DNA of 64,000 nt from Campylobacter taeniopygiae. Lineage in GTDB: Bacteria; Campylobacterota; Campylobacteria; Campylobacterales; Campylobacteraceae. Below the pieces are notes generated by a model, which was given only the letters and a program-made list of their open reading frames with translations, was not told the DNA's origin and did no database searches. The stretch covers positions 1-64,000 of the forward strand of contig NZ_NXLY01000004.1 of the NCBI RefSeq assembly GCF_005406225.1, in the 5' to 3' direction. The position numbers and the translations under genes were made by a program. Positions 56,078 to 64,000 of the stretch are shown here, one piece after another; the first letter of the stretch is position 1, and each line of letters starts with the position of its first letter.

Positions 56078-57883
56078 TTAACCCATAATTTCAAATTTTT
56101 TAAATAACTGCGGATCATTATCTAAAATATTACGCAAAATTAGATCTTTTATAACATTTTCATTGCAATCAGTTTGCCGAGGCCAAGCTCTTGTATAACC
56201 TTCAGTTTCATTTTTAGCACTCGCATCAATAGCCAATCTATCCTCTTTTATAAATAAATCTCTTTTTGCATCGATATTATTTACTACTCGCCACACTAAC
56301 ATGTATGGATTTTCTAATTTATTGTTTGTATCTAAAAAGACTAAAATTCTAAAATGCTTTTTAAATTTCAATAATCTTTCAAAAACTTGAGAATTTCTTT
56401 CTTTTTTATCAAGTAAAATACAAACTATAGGACTTTTACATTCTTTATAAAACTGCTTTAAAGCAAAAAGCTCTACTTCAGAATTAAAAAGTTCAAATAA
56501 TTTTTCATCCTCTAAAATTTCAAGCTCTTCTATCTCATTTTTATCACAAGCATCAAGTCCTGCTTTTCCACCAAAACAAGAATTAGGCGACGCATGATCA
56601 AGCTGATCGCAAATTCCTTCGCTTATAAGTAATTTTTGCACACAAAAACGATTGAGAATATAAGGAATTAACGCATCATAATCATCTAAACTAGGCGCAT
56701 CTTTATCAACAAAAATCGCATGTTTAACAAAACTCATTTGCCCCACACCCCACAAAGCATGCATGATCTGCTGTGCATGTGCGGGGTATTTTGTATCAAT
56801 TTTAGCTAAAATTAGATTGTGAAAAACTCCATTTTCAGGCATTTTATAATCGATCAAATCCGGAACAGAAGTTTGCAAAAGAGGCAAGAAAATACGTTCA
56901 GTTCCAAGCCCCATAATCCTATCCTCTAAAGGAGGCTTTCCTACAACGGTTGCTTGATAAATCGCGTCTTTTTTAGCATAAATTTTTTCAACTTTCATGA
57001 CAGGAAAAAGTTCTGCAGGAGTATAAAAACCCGTATGGTCGCCAAAAGGACCTTCTATTTTAAATTCCTCCAAATCCACATAACCCTCTATAACAATATC
57101 GCTATCAAAAGGGACAAAAACACCATTATTGCAAGGTGTCAATTTAGCGGGAGTTTTTTTGATAAAACCATAAAGTAAAAGTTCAAAAATTCCTTTTGGT
57201 AGTGGAGCTTGAGAACACCAAATATAAAGTGGATCTCCACCAATAGCTACACTAACAGGCATTTTTTTAAAACCTGCTTTTTTATACTCATGATAAAAAT
57301 TAGCACCATCTTTATGGATTTGCCAATGCATTAAAAGTTCATTTTCACCGCTTACTTGCAAACGATACATTCCAAGATTATTTTGAGTTTTATCTAAATT
57401 ATGAGTATAAACTTGCCCCATAGTGATAAATTTACCTGCATCATCCTCCCAAGTTTTAAGTATAGGAAGCTCTTTAAGAGAATTTAAAATTTCATAATTA
57501 TAAAGTGCCTTATTTACGCCTAATCTTTTAGGTGGAACATTTTTAAAACTCAATAAATTCATAAAAAAATCAATTTTGGCTCTAAAATTAGTAGGAATAT
57601 GAAGTTTGGTTAATTTTGAAATTTCATCAGCCACTTCATTAAAATCTCTTCCAAAGGCTAAATTTAAAGCTTTTTGATTGCAAAAAGTATTCATTAAAAC
57701 CGGAAATTTGTATTTTTTTTCTAATTTTTTATCAACAGGATTTTTAAAAAGCAAAGCCTTACCATTTTCTTCTTTTTTTGCCTCAATATAAGCTAAATGT
57801 GCGATTTCAAGATCTACATCCACAGGCTCTTCGATAATTTTTAATAAATTATTTTCCTTTAAAACTTGGATAAAATTTTTCAT
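56078..57883 (-). CDS. ubiD: UbiD-family decarboxylase
   Basis: The 601-residue protein matches the prenylated-FMN-dependent decarboxylases: KTWEDDAGKFITMGQVYTHN, GMYRLQVSGENELLMHW, VSVAIGGDPLYIW and EGPFGDHTGFYTPAELFPVMKVEKI, which carry the cofactor-binding and catalytic Glu-Arg-Glu residues. The C-terminus is longer than in E. coli UbiD. Campylobacter uses menaquinone, so the substrate is more probably in a menaquinone (futalosine) route or unknown than in ubiquinone synthesis. It begins four bases into the hemC end. Confidence 0.9.
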   Translation of the reverse strand: MKNFIQVLKENNLLKIIEEPVDVDLEIAHLAYIEAKKEENGKALLFKNPVDKKLEKKYKFPVLMNTFCNQKALNLAFGRDFNEVADEISKLTKLHIPTNFRAKIDFFMNLLSFKNVPPKRLGVNKALYNYEILNSLKELPILKTWEDDAGKFITMGQVYTHNLDKTQNNLGMYRLQVSGENELLMHWQIHKDGANFYHEYKKAGFKKMPVSVAIGGDPLYIWCSQAPLPKGIFELLLYGFIKKTPAKLTPCNNGVFVPFDSDIVIEGYVDLEEFKIEGPFGDHTGFYTPAELFPVMKVEKIYAKKDAIYQATVVGKPPLEDRIMGLGTERIFLPLLQTSVPDLIDYKMPENGVFHNLILAKIDTKYPAHAQQIMHALWGVGQMSFVKHAIFVDKDAPSLDDYDALIPYILNRFCVQKLLISEGICDQLDHASPNSCFGGKAGLDACDKNEIEELEILEDEKLFELFNSEVELFALKQFYKECKSPIVCILLDKKERNSQVFERLLKFKKHFRILVFLDTNNKLENPYMLVWRVVNNIDAKRDLFIKEDRLAIDASAKNETEGYTRAWPRQTDCNENVIKDLILRNILDNDPQLFKKFEIMG

Positions 57884-58806
57884 ATCATATCCTCTGCTTT
57901 TTTTAATAGTTCTTTAGCTCCTTTGCTTATAAATTCTTTGGCTAAAATTTCACCAAATCCTTTAAATTCATTTTTCTTGATCATTCTCTTATCTTTTAAA
58001 ATTTCACTCCCATCAGGCAAACCAAGTATAGCACGGACACAAATCATATCTTCATTAAGTTCAGCATTGATCCCTATAGGAACTTGACATCCACCCTCTA
58101 AAGTAGCGATAAATTCTCTCTCTATAGTCGTTTCTATTAAAGTATTTTCATCATTTAAACATTTTAATAAATTTAAAATTTTTACATCTTCAATACTCTC
58201 TATACCTAAAGCACCTTGAGAGGCTGCAGGAATGAGTTCATCCTTGCTAAATTCATAGATAAAATTAACCTCTTTGTCTAATTCCAAACGTTTAATACCT
58301 GCTAAAGCAAGTATAATAGCATCAAAATCACCTTTTTTTAATTTTTCTATGCGAGAATTTACATTTCCACGTAGAGAAATAATCTCTAAATCAGGCCTTA
58401 ATAACAAAAGTTGCATTTTTCGCCTAAGACTTGTAGTGCCTATTTTTGCTCCTTTGGGTAAAGAGAGAAAATTTTCATATTTTTGACTCAACATGGCATC
58501 ATTACTTTTTTCTCTTTTGCTAACTGCTGCTAAAACCAAACCTTTTGGAAAAAAACTCGGGACATCTTTTAAACTATGCACCGCTAAATGCGCTTCATTT
58601 CTAAGCATACTCTCTTCAAGTTCTTTTGTAAAAAGCCCCTTACCACCAATCTTAGCCAAAGGAGAATCAAGTAAAATATCCCCTTTTGTTTTAAACCCTT
58701 GCAATACAACATCTATATTGTGTTGATTTTTTAAAATTTGCGCGATGTGCTCACTTTGCCAAAGAGCTAAAGCGCTTTTTCTTGTGGCTATGATTAATTG
58801 ATTCAT
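57880..58806 (-). CDS. hemC: Porphobilinogen deaminase
   Basis: The 308-residue enzyme assembles hydroxymethylbilane for haem. It shows IATRKSALALWQSEHIA at 5-21, LAVHSLKDVPSFFPKGL, GTTSLRRKMQLL, LRGNVNSRIEKL and EGGCQVPIG, whose Cys carries the dipyrromethane cofactor. It overlaps ubiD by four bases and the next upstream gene by four bases, in an operon with proS and hemA. Confidence 0.96.
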   Translation of the reverse strand: MNQLIIATRKSALALWQSEHIAQILKNQHNIDVVLQGFKTKGDILLDSPLAKIGGKGLFTKELEESMLRNEAHLAVHSLKDVPSFFPKGLVLAAVSKREKSNDAMLSQKYENFLSLPKGAKIGTTSLRRKMQLLLLRPDLEIISLRGNVNSRIEKLKKGDFDAIILALAGIKRLELDKEVNFIYEFSKDELIPAASQGALGIESIEDVKILNLLKCLNDENTLIETTIEREFIATLEGGCQVPIGINAELNEDMICVRAILGLPDGSEILKDKRMIKKNEFKGFGEILAKEFISKGAKELLKKAEDMI

Positions 58807-59186
58807 TTTCCATCCTCTATAATTTCAACATCAATGATTTCTTCACTCGAATTTCGATTTTGTTTATGGGTATATTTTGTTTTAGTAGCTATTTTAAAAA
58901 AAATGCCAAATAAAAAAACCAAAAACCCTAAAAAACTTGTTAAAACCCCTGGAAAAACAAGTAAAAACCCAGCAATAACAAAAGAAAATTGTGTTAGCAT
59001 ATTTTTAAAGCCTAAAATTTGAAATTCAAGTATATTTTTCCAAAAAACCCCTAAAAGTATTACACCAAATATCATACTTGCTAAAATAAAAATTAAAAAA
59101 TTTCCAAAACCAAAAAAGACGATAAATAATAGACTAAAAATAATTTCTACAGCAAATAAAGGACTTAATTTAAGCTTATAACTCAT
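58803..59186 (-). CDS. FxsA-like inner-membrane protein
   Basis: The 127-residue protein has three to four membrane helices, with VFPGVLTSFLGFLVFLFG resembling the PGFLTD-x-LG signature of FxsA, and a charged C-terminal tail (NSSEEIIDVEIIEDGK). FxsA in E. coli eases phage exclusion, but its basic role is unknown. It overlaps both hemC and proS by four bases, so it belongs to this operon. It corresponds to Cj0544 in order. Confidence 0.75.
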   Translation of the reverse strand: MSYKLKLSPLFAVEIIFSLLFIVFFGFGNFLIFILASMIFGVILLGVFWKNILEFQILGFKNMLTQFSFVIAGFLLVFPGVLTSFLGFLVFLFGIFFKIATKTKYTHKQNRNSSEEIIDVEIIEDGK

Positions 59187-60892
59187 AATATTTTCTTTTT
59201 TATAATTTCTACAATATGTTCTGTTTTAATCACTTCTTTGCTTAGATTTTTTCTTTGTATGAGTTCTATTTCATTGTTTTGCAATCCTTTGCCGATCACT
59301 AAGGCATAAGGAAAACCCATTAATTCAAAATCATTCATTTTCACACCAAAACGTTCATTTCTATCATCAAGCAAAACTTCGATACCCAAATCTTGCAATT
59401 GATGATAAATTTGATGTGCAAATTGACAAGCTTCTTCATCTTTTATATTTGAAATGATGATATCGATAACAAAAGGAGCCAAAGTTTGATTCCAAATACA
59501 ACCTTTTTCATCATGACTAGCTTCAATAGCAACAGCTACTAAACGAGAAACTCCAATTCCATAACATCCCATATAAAATGCTTGAGTTTTTCCATTTTCA
59601 TCTAAAAAATGCGCATTCATAGCCTTAGAATATTTTTGTCCTAATTTAAAAATATGCCCTACCTCTATACCTTTACTTTTTCTTAGCTTTGCACCACATT
59701 TTAAGCAACAATCATTTTCTTTAACCTCTACTAAATCCTTAAAACGATCTTTATTGAGATTAACAACATCAATTCCTACCAAATGATAATCTTTTTCATT
59801 AGCTCCAATAATCATTTGTTTTTCATTTTCAAGCTCTTGATCAAGATAAAAATCTATATCTTTTAGGCCTACAAATCCAATAAAACCAGGAACTAATCCC
59901 GCATTAAGTAACTCACTTTCATCCGCATCAATAAGCTCTAAAGCCTTACAAGCATTTTGCGCTTTAACCTCTTGCAAATCATCACATCCACGTATAAAAA
60001 ATACAACCAATTTACTTTCATTCTCGTAAATAGCTTTTTTTACAACCGCCTTAACAGTATAAAATTCATCGATCCTAAAAAAATCAGCCAATTCTTTAAT
60101 ACTTTTAATATTAGGGGTGTGAAATTTACTCGCATAACTGGCTTCTGGACGCTCTTTATCACAAGTTTTTTTAGCTCTTGTTGCTGCTTCAATGTTCGCA
60201 GCATAATCACAATTTTCACAAAGCAAGATATCATCTTCCCCATTTTTTGCCAAAACCATAAATTCTTTAGAGCCGCTTCCACCTATTGCTCCACTATCAG
60301 CCTCAACAGCCCTAAAATCAAATCCCATTCTTTTTAAGATACGAGAATAAGTTTCATACATCAAATCAAATTCACGTGTCAAATCTTCTTCATTTTTATG
60401 AAAGCTATAACCATCCTTCATTAAAAATTCTCTACATCTTAAAAGCCCGAAACGCGGACGCGCTTCATCTCTAAATTTCCAACCGATTTGATACAAATGC
60501 AAAGGAAGTTGCTTATAGCTTGTAATTTTATTTTTCACCAAAGAAACCATCGCTTCTTCATGAGTTGGCCCTAAAACAAAATCATTTTCTTTTCTATCTT
60601 TAAAACGCAAAAGTTCTTTTCCAAAAACATTATAACGCCCACTTTCCTGCCACAAACTAGCTGGAGTAACAAAACTAAGATTTACTTCCTGTGCGCCAGC
60701 TTTGTCCATTTCTTCTTTAACTATGGCACGAATTTTGTCTAAAACTCTTTTCCCTAAAGGCAAAAAATTATAAAGCCCACTACCAATTTGTTCAACAAAA
60801 CCAGATCGAACTAAAAAAATATGACTTGGCAAACTTGCATCTTTAGGCGTTTCTTTTGTGCTTGGTGCATATAATTGACTAAATTTCATCAT
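59183..60892 (-). CDS. proS: Prolyl-tRNA synthetase (bacterial type)
   Basis: The 569-residue class II synthetase has motif 1 and 2 regions (GSGLYNFLPLGKRVLDKI, KFRDEARPRFGLLRCREFLMKD), a zinc-like Cys pair in the central editing insertion (CENCDYA and CLKCGA), the FYMGCYGIGVSRLVAVAIE motif 3 and a C-terminal anticodon domain. The insert between motifs 2 and 3 marks the bacterial, editing-competent form. It overlaps hemA by 14 bases. Confidence 0.95.
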   Translation of the reverse strand: MMKFSQLYAPSTKETPKDASLPSHIFLVRSGFVEQIGSGLYNFLPLGKRVLDKIRAIVKEEMDKAGAQEVNLSFVTPASLWQESGRYNVFGKELLRFKDRKENDFVLGPTHEEAMVSLVKNKITSYKQLPLHLYQIGWKFRDEARPRFGLLRCREFLMKDGYSFHKNEEDLTREFDLMYETYSRILKRMGFDFRAVEADSGAIGGSGSKEFMVLAKNGEDDILLCENCDYAANIEAATRAKKTCDKERPEASYASKFHTPNIKSIKELADFFRIDEFYTVKAVVKKAIYENESKLVVFFIRGCDDLQEVKAQNACKALELIDADESELLNAGLVPGFIGFVGLKDIDFYLDQELENEKQMIIGANEKDYHLVGIDVVNLNKDRFKDLVEVKENDCCLKCGAKLRKSKGIEVGHIFKLGQKYSKAMNAHFLDENGKTQAFYMGCYGIGVSRLVAVAIEASHDEKGCIWNQTLAPFVIDIIISNIKDEEACQFAHQIYHQLQDLGIEVLLDDRNERFGVKMNDFELMGFPYALVIGKGLQNNEIELIQRKNLSKEVIKTEHIVEIIKKKIL

Positions 60893-62174
60893 TATTCTCC
60901 ATGTTAAAATCGCATTTGTATTGATTTAAACCCTCAAGATTATTTTTCAAATCAAAAACATAACGCATAGCATTAATCACTGTATCGCTTTGAATTTTTC
61001 CTTGAAGGTGTTTTAAATTTACAGTTGGATTGTGTAAAAAAGCTTTAAAAACTTGATGGATCAGTTTTCTTGCTTCATTCTTATCTGAATGTTTTAAGTA
61101 ACCTTTCTTTAAAGCAATGTCAAGTTGTTTATCTGCACACTCTTTTGCTTTTAAACGTATAGCTTTAATAATTGGATTTAAAGCCAAATCATTTAAATAT
61201 CTAAAAAAATCCGATGTTTCTTGCCCTATAATGCTATAAGCCATACGTGCTTCATTCTCCCTTAAGGCTAAATTTTTTTGGACAACAGCTTGTAGATCAT
61301 CAACGGCAAAAACAAAAATTTTATCATTTTCTTTAATATCAATATCACGTGGCACTGCAATATCAAAAAAATATCTTTTATGAGGAACTTCTTCGATTAA
61401 AGCATTAGTAATAATAGCATGAGTCGCATTAGTAGCTGAAAAAAAGAGTTCATACTGGTTTAAATACAATTTTAAATTTTCCAAACTATCGTATTGATGC
61501 AAACCCTCTAATTTTTCACAAAGTAATTTAGCCTTTTGCATATCGCGATTTAAAATAATAATCTTAGCTCCACCAGCAATCAAATGCTTAGCTGCAAGTT
61601 CAGCCATTTCTCCAGCTCCTATAACCACAGCCTTTTTTTGACTTAAATCTAAAAGTTCCTTTGCTTTAGCCACAGCAACACTAGCAACTGAAATAGGATT
61701 TTTTGAAATTTGAGTTTCTGTTCGGACTTTAGCAGCACACTTAAAAGCACAATGCAATGCCCTTGAAATATGAGTTTTACAAAATTCATTCTTTAGAGAA
61801 AATGAAAAAGCATCTTTAATTTGTCCTGCAATTTGAGTTTCACCCACAACAAGACTATCTAAAGAACTTGCTACTGAAAAAAGATGGTGTATCGCTCCGC
61901 TATCCTCAAATATATCAGCTTTTTTTAGTAACTCATCCTGATTGACACCACATAACAAAGCTAAAGTTTTAATAATATATTCTGAACAAGCATTTTTAAC
62001 AAAAGCAATAATCTCCACACGATTACAGGTACTAATTATCAAACTTTCTTCAATATTTTCATGTGCATTAATCATGCGTAAAAATTCATACTTTTTTGTT
62101 TCATCTGTAAAACTTAATTTTTCCCTTAAAAAAAGATCGGTATTTTTATGAGTAAAAGAAACGCAATAATACAT
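60879..62174 (-). CDS. hemA: Glutamyl-tRNA reductase
   Basis: The 431-residue enzyme makes glutamate-1-semialdehyde from Glu-tRNA, the first step of haem synthesis in this lineage. It shows LIISTCNRVEIIAFV with the catalytic Cys near residue 50, DSLVVGETQIAGQIKDAF, VIGAGEMAELAAKHL (NADPH site) and a C-terminal dimerisation domain. Length is normal. It follows the polyprenyl synthase directly (shared base) and precedes proS and hemC. Confidence 0.95.
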   Translation of the reverse strand: MYYCVSFTHKNTDLFLREKLSFTDETKKYEFLRMINAHENIEESLIISTCNRVEIIAFVKNACSEYIIKTLALLCGVNQDELLKKADIFEDSGAIHHLFSVASSLDSLVVGETQIAGQIKDAFSFSLKNEFCKTHISRALHCAFKCAAKVRTETQISKNPISVASVAVAKAKELLDLSQKKAVVIGAGEMAELAAKHLIAGGAKIIILNRDMQKAKLLCEKLEGLHQYDSLENLKLYLNQYELFFSATNATHAIITNALIEEVPHKRYFFDIAVPRDIDIKENDKIFVFAVDDLQAVVQKNLALRENEARMAYSIIGQETSDFFRYLNDLALNPIIKAIRLKAKECADKQLDIALKKGYLKHSDKNEARKLIHQVFKAFLHNPTVNLKHLQGKIQSDTVINAMRYVFDLKNNLEGLNQYKCDFNMENNDEI

Positions 62175-63073
62175 TAAAAATTCCTATCTATCATTGCTTT
62201 AACAATATCTTTTAATTTTTGATTAGAATATTCTTCTATAGCATCAATTGCTCTTTTGGCGTATTCTTTAACCTCCAAAATTGATTTTTCCAAAATTTCT
62301 TTTTCTTTAAATTGAGTATTTATCCATATTTTTTCTTGCTCGTTTAAATCTTTTTTAAACATTGATTTTAATTGTTTTTTTCCTTCTTCATCTAAACTTT
62401 CAAAAAGATATATATAAGGCAAAGTAACCTTTCCTTCTTTAAAATCTGCCATAGAAGGTTTTCCTAGTGTTTTTTCATCTCCTTTAATATCTAAAATATC
62501 ATCAATCATCTGAAAAGCAAGTCCTAAATTTTTTCCATATTCTCCAAAAGATTTTTCATCCAAACCAGCTAAAATAGCTCCGCATCTTGCACTCGCTTCA
62601 ATTAAAACTGCTGTTTTATTATAAATCATACTTAGATATTTATCTTTATCGGTGTTAAAATCCTGACTTAAATTAACATCCATAAGCTCACCTATAGAAA
62701 GCTTGACAACTGCATCAGAAATAATGTTTGCAAATTGAGTGTTCATTTGACTTAATTCATAAAAAGCTTTAGAGTATAAAATATCTCCTAGCATTAAAGC
62801 ATTTTTTGTCCCAAATTCTGAATTAACGGATTTTACCCCTCTTCTTAACTCGCTCTCATCAATAATATCATCATGCAGCAAACTTGCTAAATGTATAAGC
62901 TCAATAGTCGCACAAATGCTTATTGCCTCTTTACTTTCCCCTGAAATGGCTAAAAGTAATTTAGAACGCAATTTCTTCCCTGATTTAACATGCAAAAGCA
63001 TTTCTAATATAGGTTGATAATTTAGCTCTTTTAAAAATTTTTGTATCAAATCATCTATTACTTGCACACTCAA
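62174..63073 (-). CDS. Polyprenyl diphosphate synthase
   Basis: The 299-residue all-helical enzyme has the two Asp-rich motifs, LLHDDIIDESELRRG (first DDxxD, about 66-71) and FQMIDDILDIKGDEKTLGKP (second). The residues before the first motif are small rather than bulky aromatic, which suggests long-chain products such as those for menaquinone or undecaprenyl, but chain length cannot be set by eye. Known position Cj0541. It lies 12 bases after the exported protein gene and abuts hemA. Confidence 0.88.
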   Translation of the reverse strand: MSVQVIDDLIQKFLKELNYQPILEMLLHVKSGKKLRSKLLLAISGESKEAISICATIELIHLASLLHDDIIDESELRRGVKSVNSEFGTKNALMLGDILYSKAFYELSQMNTQFANIISDAVVKLSIGELMDVNLSQDFNTDKDKYLSMIYNKTAVLIEASARCGAILAGLDEKSFGEYGKNLGLAFQMIDDILDIKGDEKTLGKPSMADFKEGKVTLPYIYLFESLDEEGKKQLKSMFKKDLNEQEKIWINTQFKEKEILEKSILEVKEYAKRAIDAIEEYSNQKLKDIVKAMIDRNF

Positions 63074-63085
63074 TTCCTTTTTTTG

Positions 63086-63616
63086 CTATTTATCCCAACT
63101 TGTCAATGGTTTAACTTGTGGTTGGTTAAGATCGATCATAGGGACAACTTGATTATTTTGCGGTGGATTTGGAAGTGGTGTTTTTCTCGGATCTAAAAAT
63201 TCTACCATCACACGAGACTCCTTATCTTCAATATACACTGTAAAAGTTGCTAAACCCTTATTATAACCACTAAATTCTAAAATAAGCCTTGCTCTATCTA
63301 TATGTGGATTTGTATAATCAGGAATTAAAGTTTGAGTAACCCAATCTAAATTTCTTCGCAAACTCATCACAAATTGCCTTGGATATTTACGAAATTTAGA
63401 TTGAACGATGATGTTTGTATTATCAAATAAAGTCCAATAAAAATCAAAATTTTGAACCTTATCCTCATAACCAACTTCTTTAATTTGCACACTTGCTCTT
63501 TGATCTTTTTTAAGAACAAATTTATAAGTATATTCAAAGACTGGAGCCGCGTTTAAATGACTCTCGCACGCCAAAATAAATAATAAGACAAAAAATAATT
63601 TTAACAATCTTTGCAT
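63086..63616 (-). CDS. Exported protein, unknown function (Cj0540-like)
   Basis: The 176-residue protein has a signal peptide (QRLLKLFFVLLFILACESHLNA, cut before AP; the Cys in the hydrophobic part is not in a clear lipobox). The mature part is beta-rich with many aromatic residues (FDFYWTLFDNTNIIVQSKF) and ends in a Pro/Gln-rich tail. It overlaps the previous gene's stop (TAATG). It matches Cj0540 in place. No family recognised. Confidence 0.72.
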   Translation of the reverse strand: MQRLLKLFFVLLFILACESHLNAAPVFEYTYKFVLKKDQRASVQIKEVGYEDKVQNFDFYWTLFDNTNIIVQSKFRKYPRQFVMSLRRNLDWVTQTLIPDYTNPHIDRARLILEFSGYNKGLATFTVYIEDKESRVMVEFLDPRKTPLPNPPQNNQVVPMIDLNQPQVKPLTSWDK

Positions 63617-63879
63617 TAACCCTCATGTCCTAAAATTTGGGCACCCAAATCTATGTAAATATCATCTAATCTCTGTTTAATTAAATCTCCATTTTCAAGT
63701 ATAAAATTTTTAACATCTATTTCATTTAAGCCTTGTTTCTCTAAAAGCTCAATCATACTTATATATTCAGCAAAAAAATTTTCAAATACTTTTTCTAAGG
63801 CTCCCAAATTACCATTTTGTATGATTTCTAAAAATTTTTCTTTAGGGGTTTTATTAAACATTTCATCAAAGATATCCAT
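63616..63879 (-). CDS. Small helical protein, DUF2018-like (Cj0539-like)
   Basis: The 87-residue protein is acidic and helical, with an N-terminal FDEMFNKTPKEKFLEII and FLENGDLIKQRLDDIYIDLGA at the C-terminus. This matches epsilonproteobacterial DUF2018 proteins of unknown role. It is the first gene of the operon leading to hemA, proS and hemC. The ATG has an AAGGAAA site. Confidence 0.72.
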   Translation of the reverse strand: MDIFDEMFNKTPKEKFLEIIQNGNLGALEKVFENFFAEYISMIELLEKQGLNEIDVKNFILENGDLIKQRLDDIYIDLGAQILGHEG

Positions 63880-63964
63880 TATTTTCCTTGAAAATAGTAA
63901 GTTTTTGATTATAAAATTTTAATCGTTAAAAGTAGCTAAATTACAAAATTTTTAATTAATAAAA

Positions 63965-63983
63965 TTTGGGGTAAAACCCCAAA
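63965..63983 (-). terminator. Rho-independent terminator at the right edge
   Basis: A 7-bp stem TTTGGGG/CCCCAAA with five-base loop (63965-63971, 63977-63983) is followed on the minus strand by TTTTATTAATT. It would end a leftward transcript from a gene outside the window. Confidence 0.7.
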
Positions 63984-64000
63984 AAACTATAATTGAACAG

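Noticed and set aside
1-64000. CRISPR arrays, tRNA, rRNA, insertion sequences and prophage genes
   Set aside because: No regular spacer-repeat pattern, tRNA-like cloverleaf, rRNA sequence, transposase or integrase was recognised on reading the window.

Overview
The window is an AT-rich, densely packed chromosomal segment of a thermotolerant Campylobacter close to C. jejuni. The signs are a lipooligosaccharide (LOS) locus next to a heptose gene block, the CetA/CetB energy-taxis pair, Omp50, a ccoS-ccoI block, a petABC operon and the flaG-fliD-fliS cluster, with gene order largely that of C. jejuni NCTC 11168 (comparison from memory). Omp50 argues against typical C. coli, but species cannot be fixed from this segment alone. 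No tRNA, rRNA, CRISPR array or insertion sequence was seen, and no gap longer than 300 bases lacks a gene.

Layout. Positions 1-8057 are the variable outer part of the LOS locus: GT2, GT4, GT8 and DXD-type glycosyltransferases on both strands. It shows repeated modules, one gene split by a homopolymer frameshift, one decayed GT4 copy, one gene with an in-coding C9 tract and a ten-codon relic of another glycosyltransferase. Positions 8116-12442 carry the conserved inner-core part: waaF facing gmhA, hldE, hldD and gmhB, which make ADP-heptose. Next come a cytochrome c553, ccoS-ccoI, rho-dnaX, copA with a small copper-binding protein, a cation efflux pump, a split ThrE-type exporter, a small exported protein with omp50, a peptidyl-prolyl isomerase and a YebC-family regulator.

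Positions 26225-41638 hold a heterodimeric SMR exporter, argS, tatA, gmk, an acidic receiver-like protein, fliR, an ABC ATPase, rpsB-tsf, cfa, petABC, an ArsB-type transporter and mnmG. Positions 41735-52824 hold the energy-taxis genes cetB/cetA plus a PAS paralogue, dctA, a passenger-less inverse autotransporter barrel, pit, a metal-ligand-deficient dihydroorotase homologue, gpsA, gatB, a small membrane protein and atpB. Positions 52913-63879 are a flagellar and housekeeping block: fliS, fliD, flaG, ubiD, hemC, an FxsA-like protein, proS, hemA, a polyprenyl synthase and two small genes.

The right-hand block lies elsewhere and in the opposite orientation in NCTC 11168, so the atpB/fliS-side junction near 52.8-52.9 kb looks like an inversion endpoint. 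Several genes usual in that reference order (luxS to metF, ldh and its neighbour, three small genes after dnaX) are absent at their expected places. The most interesting parts are the modular LOS end, the isolated inverse autotransporter barrel, the acidic receiver-like protein and the rearranged gene order.
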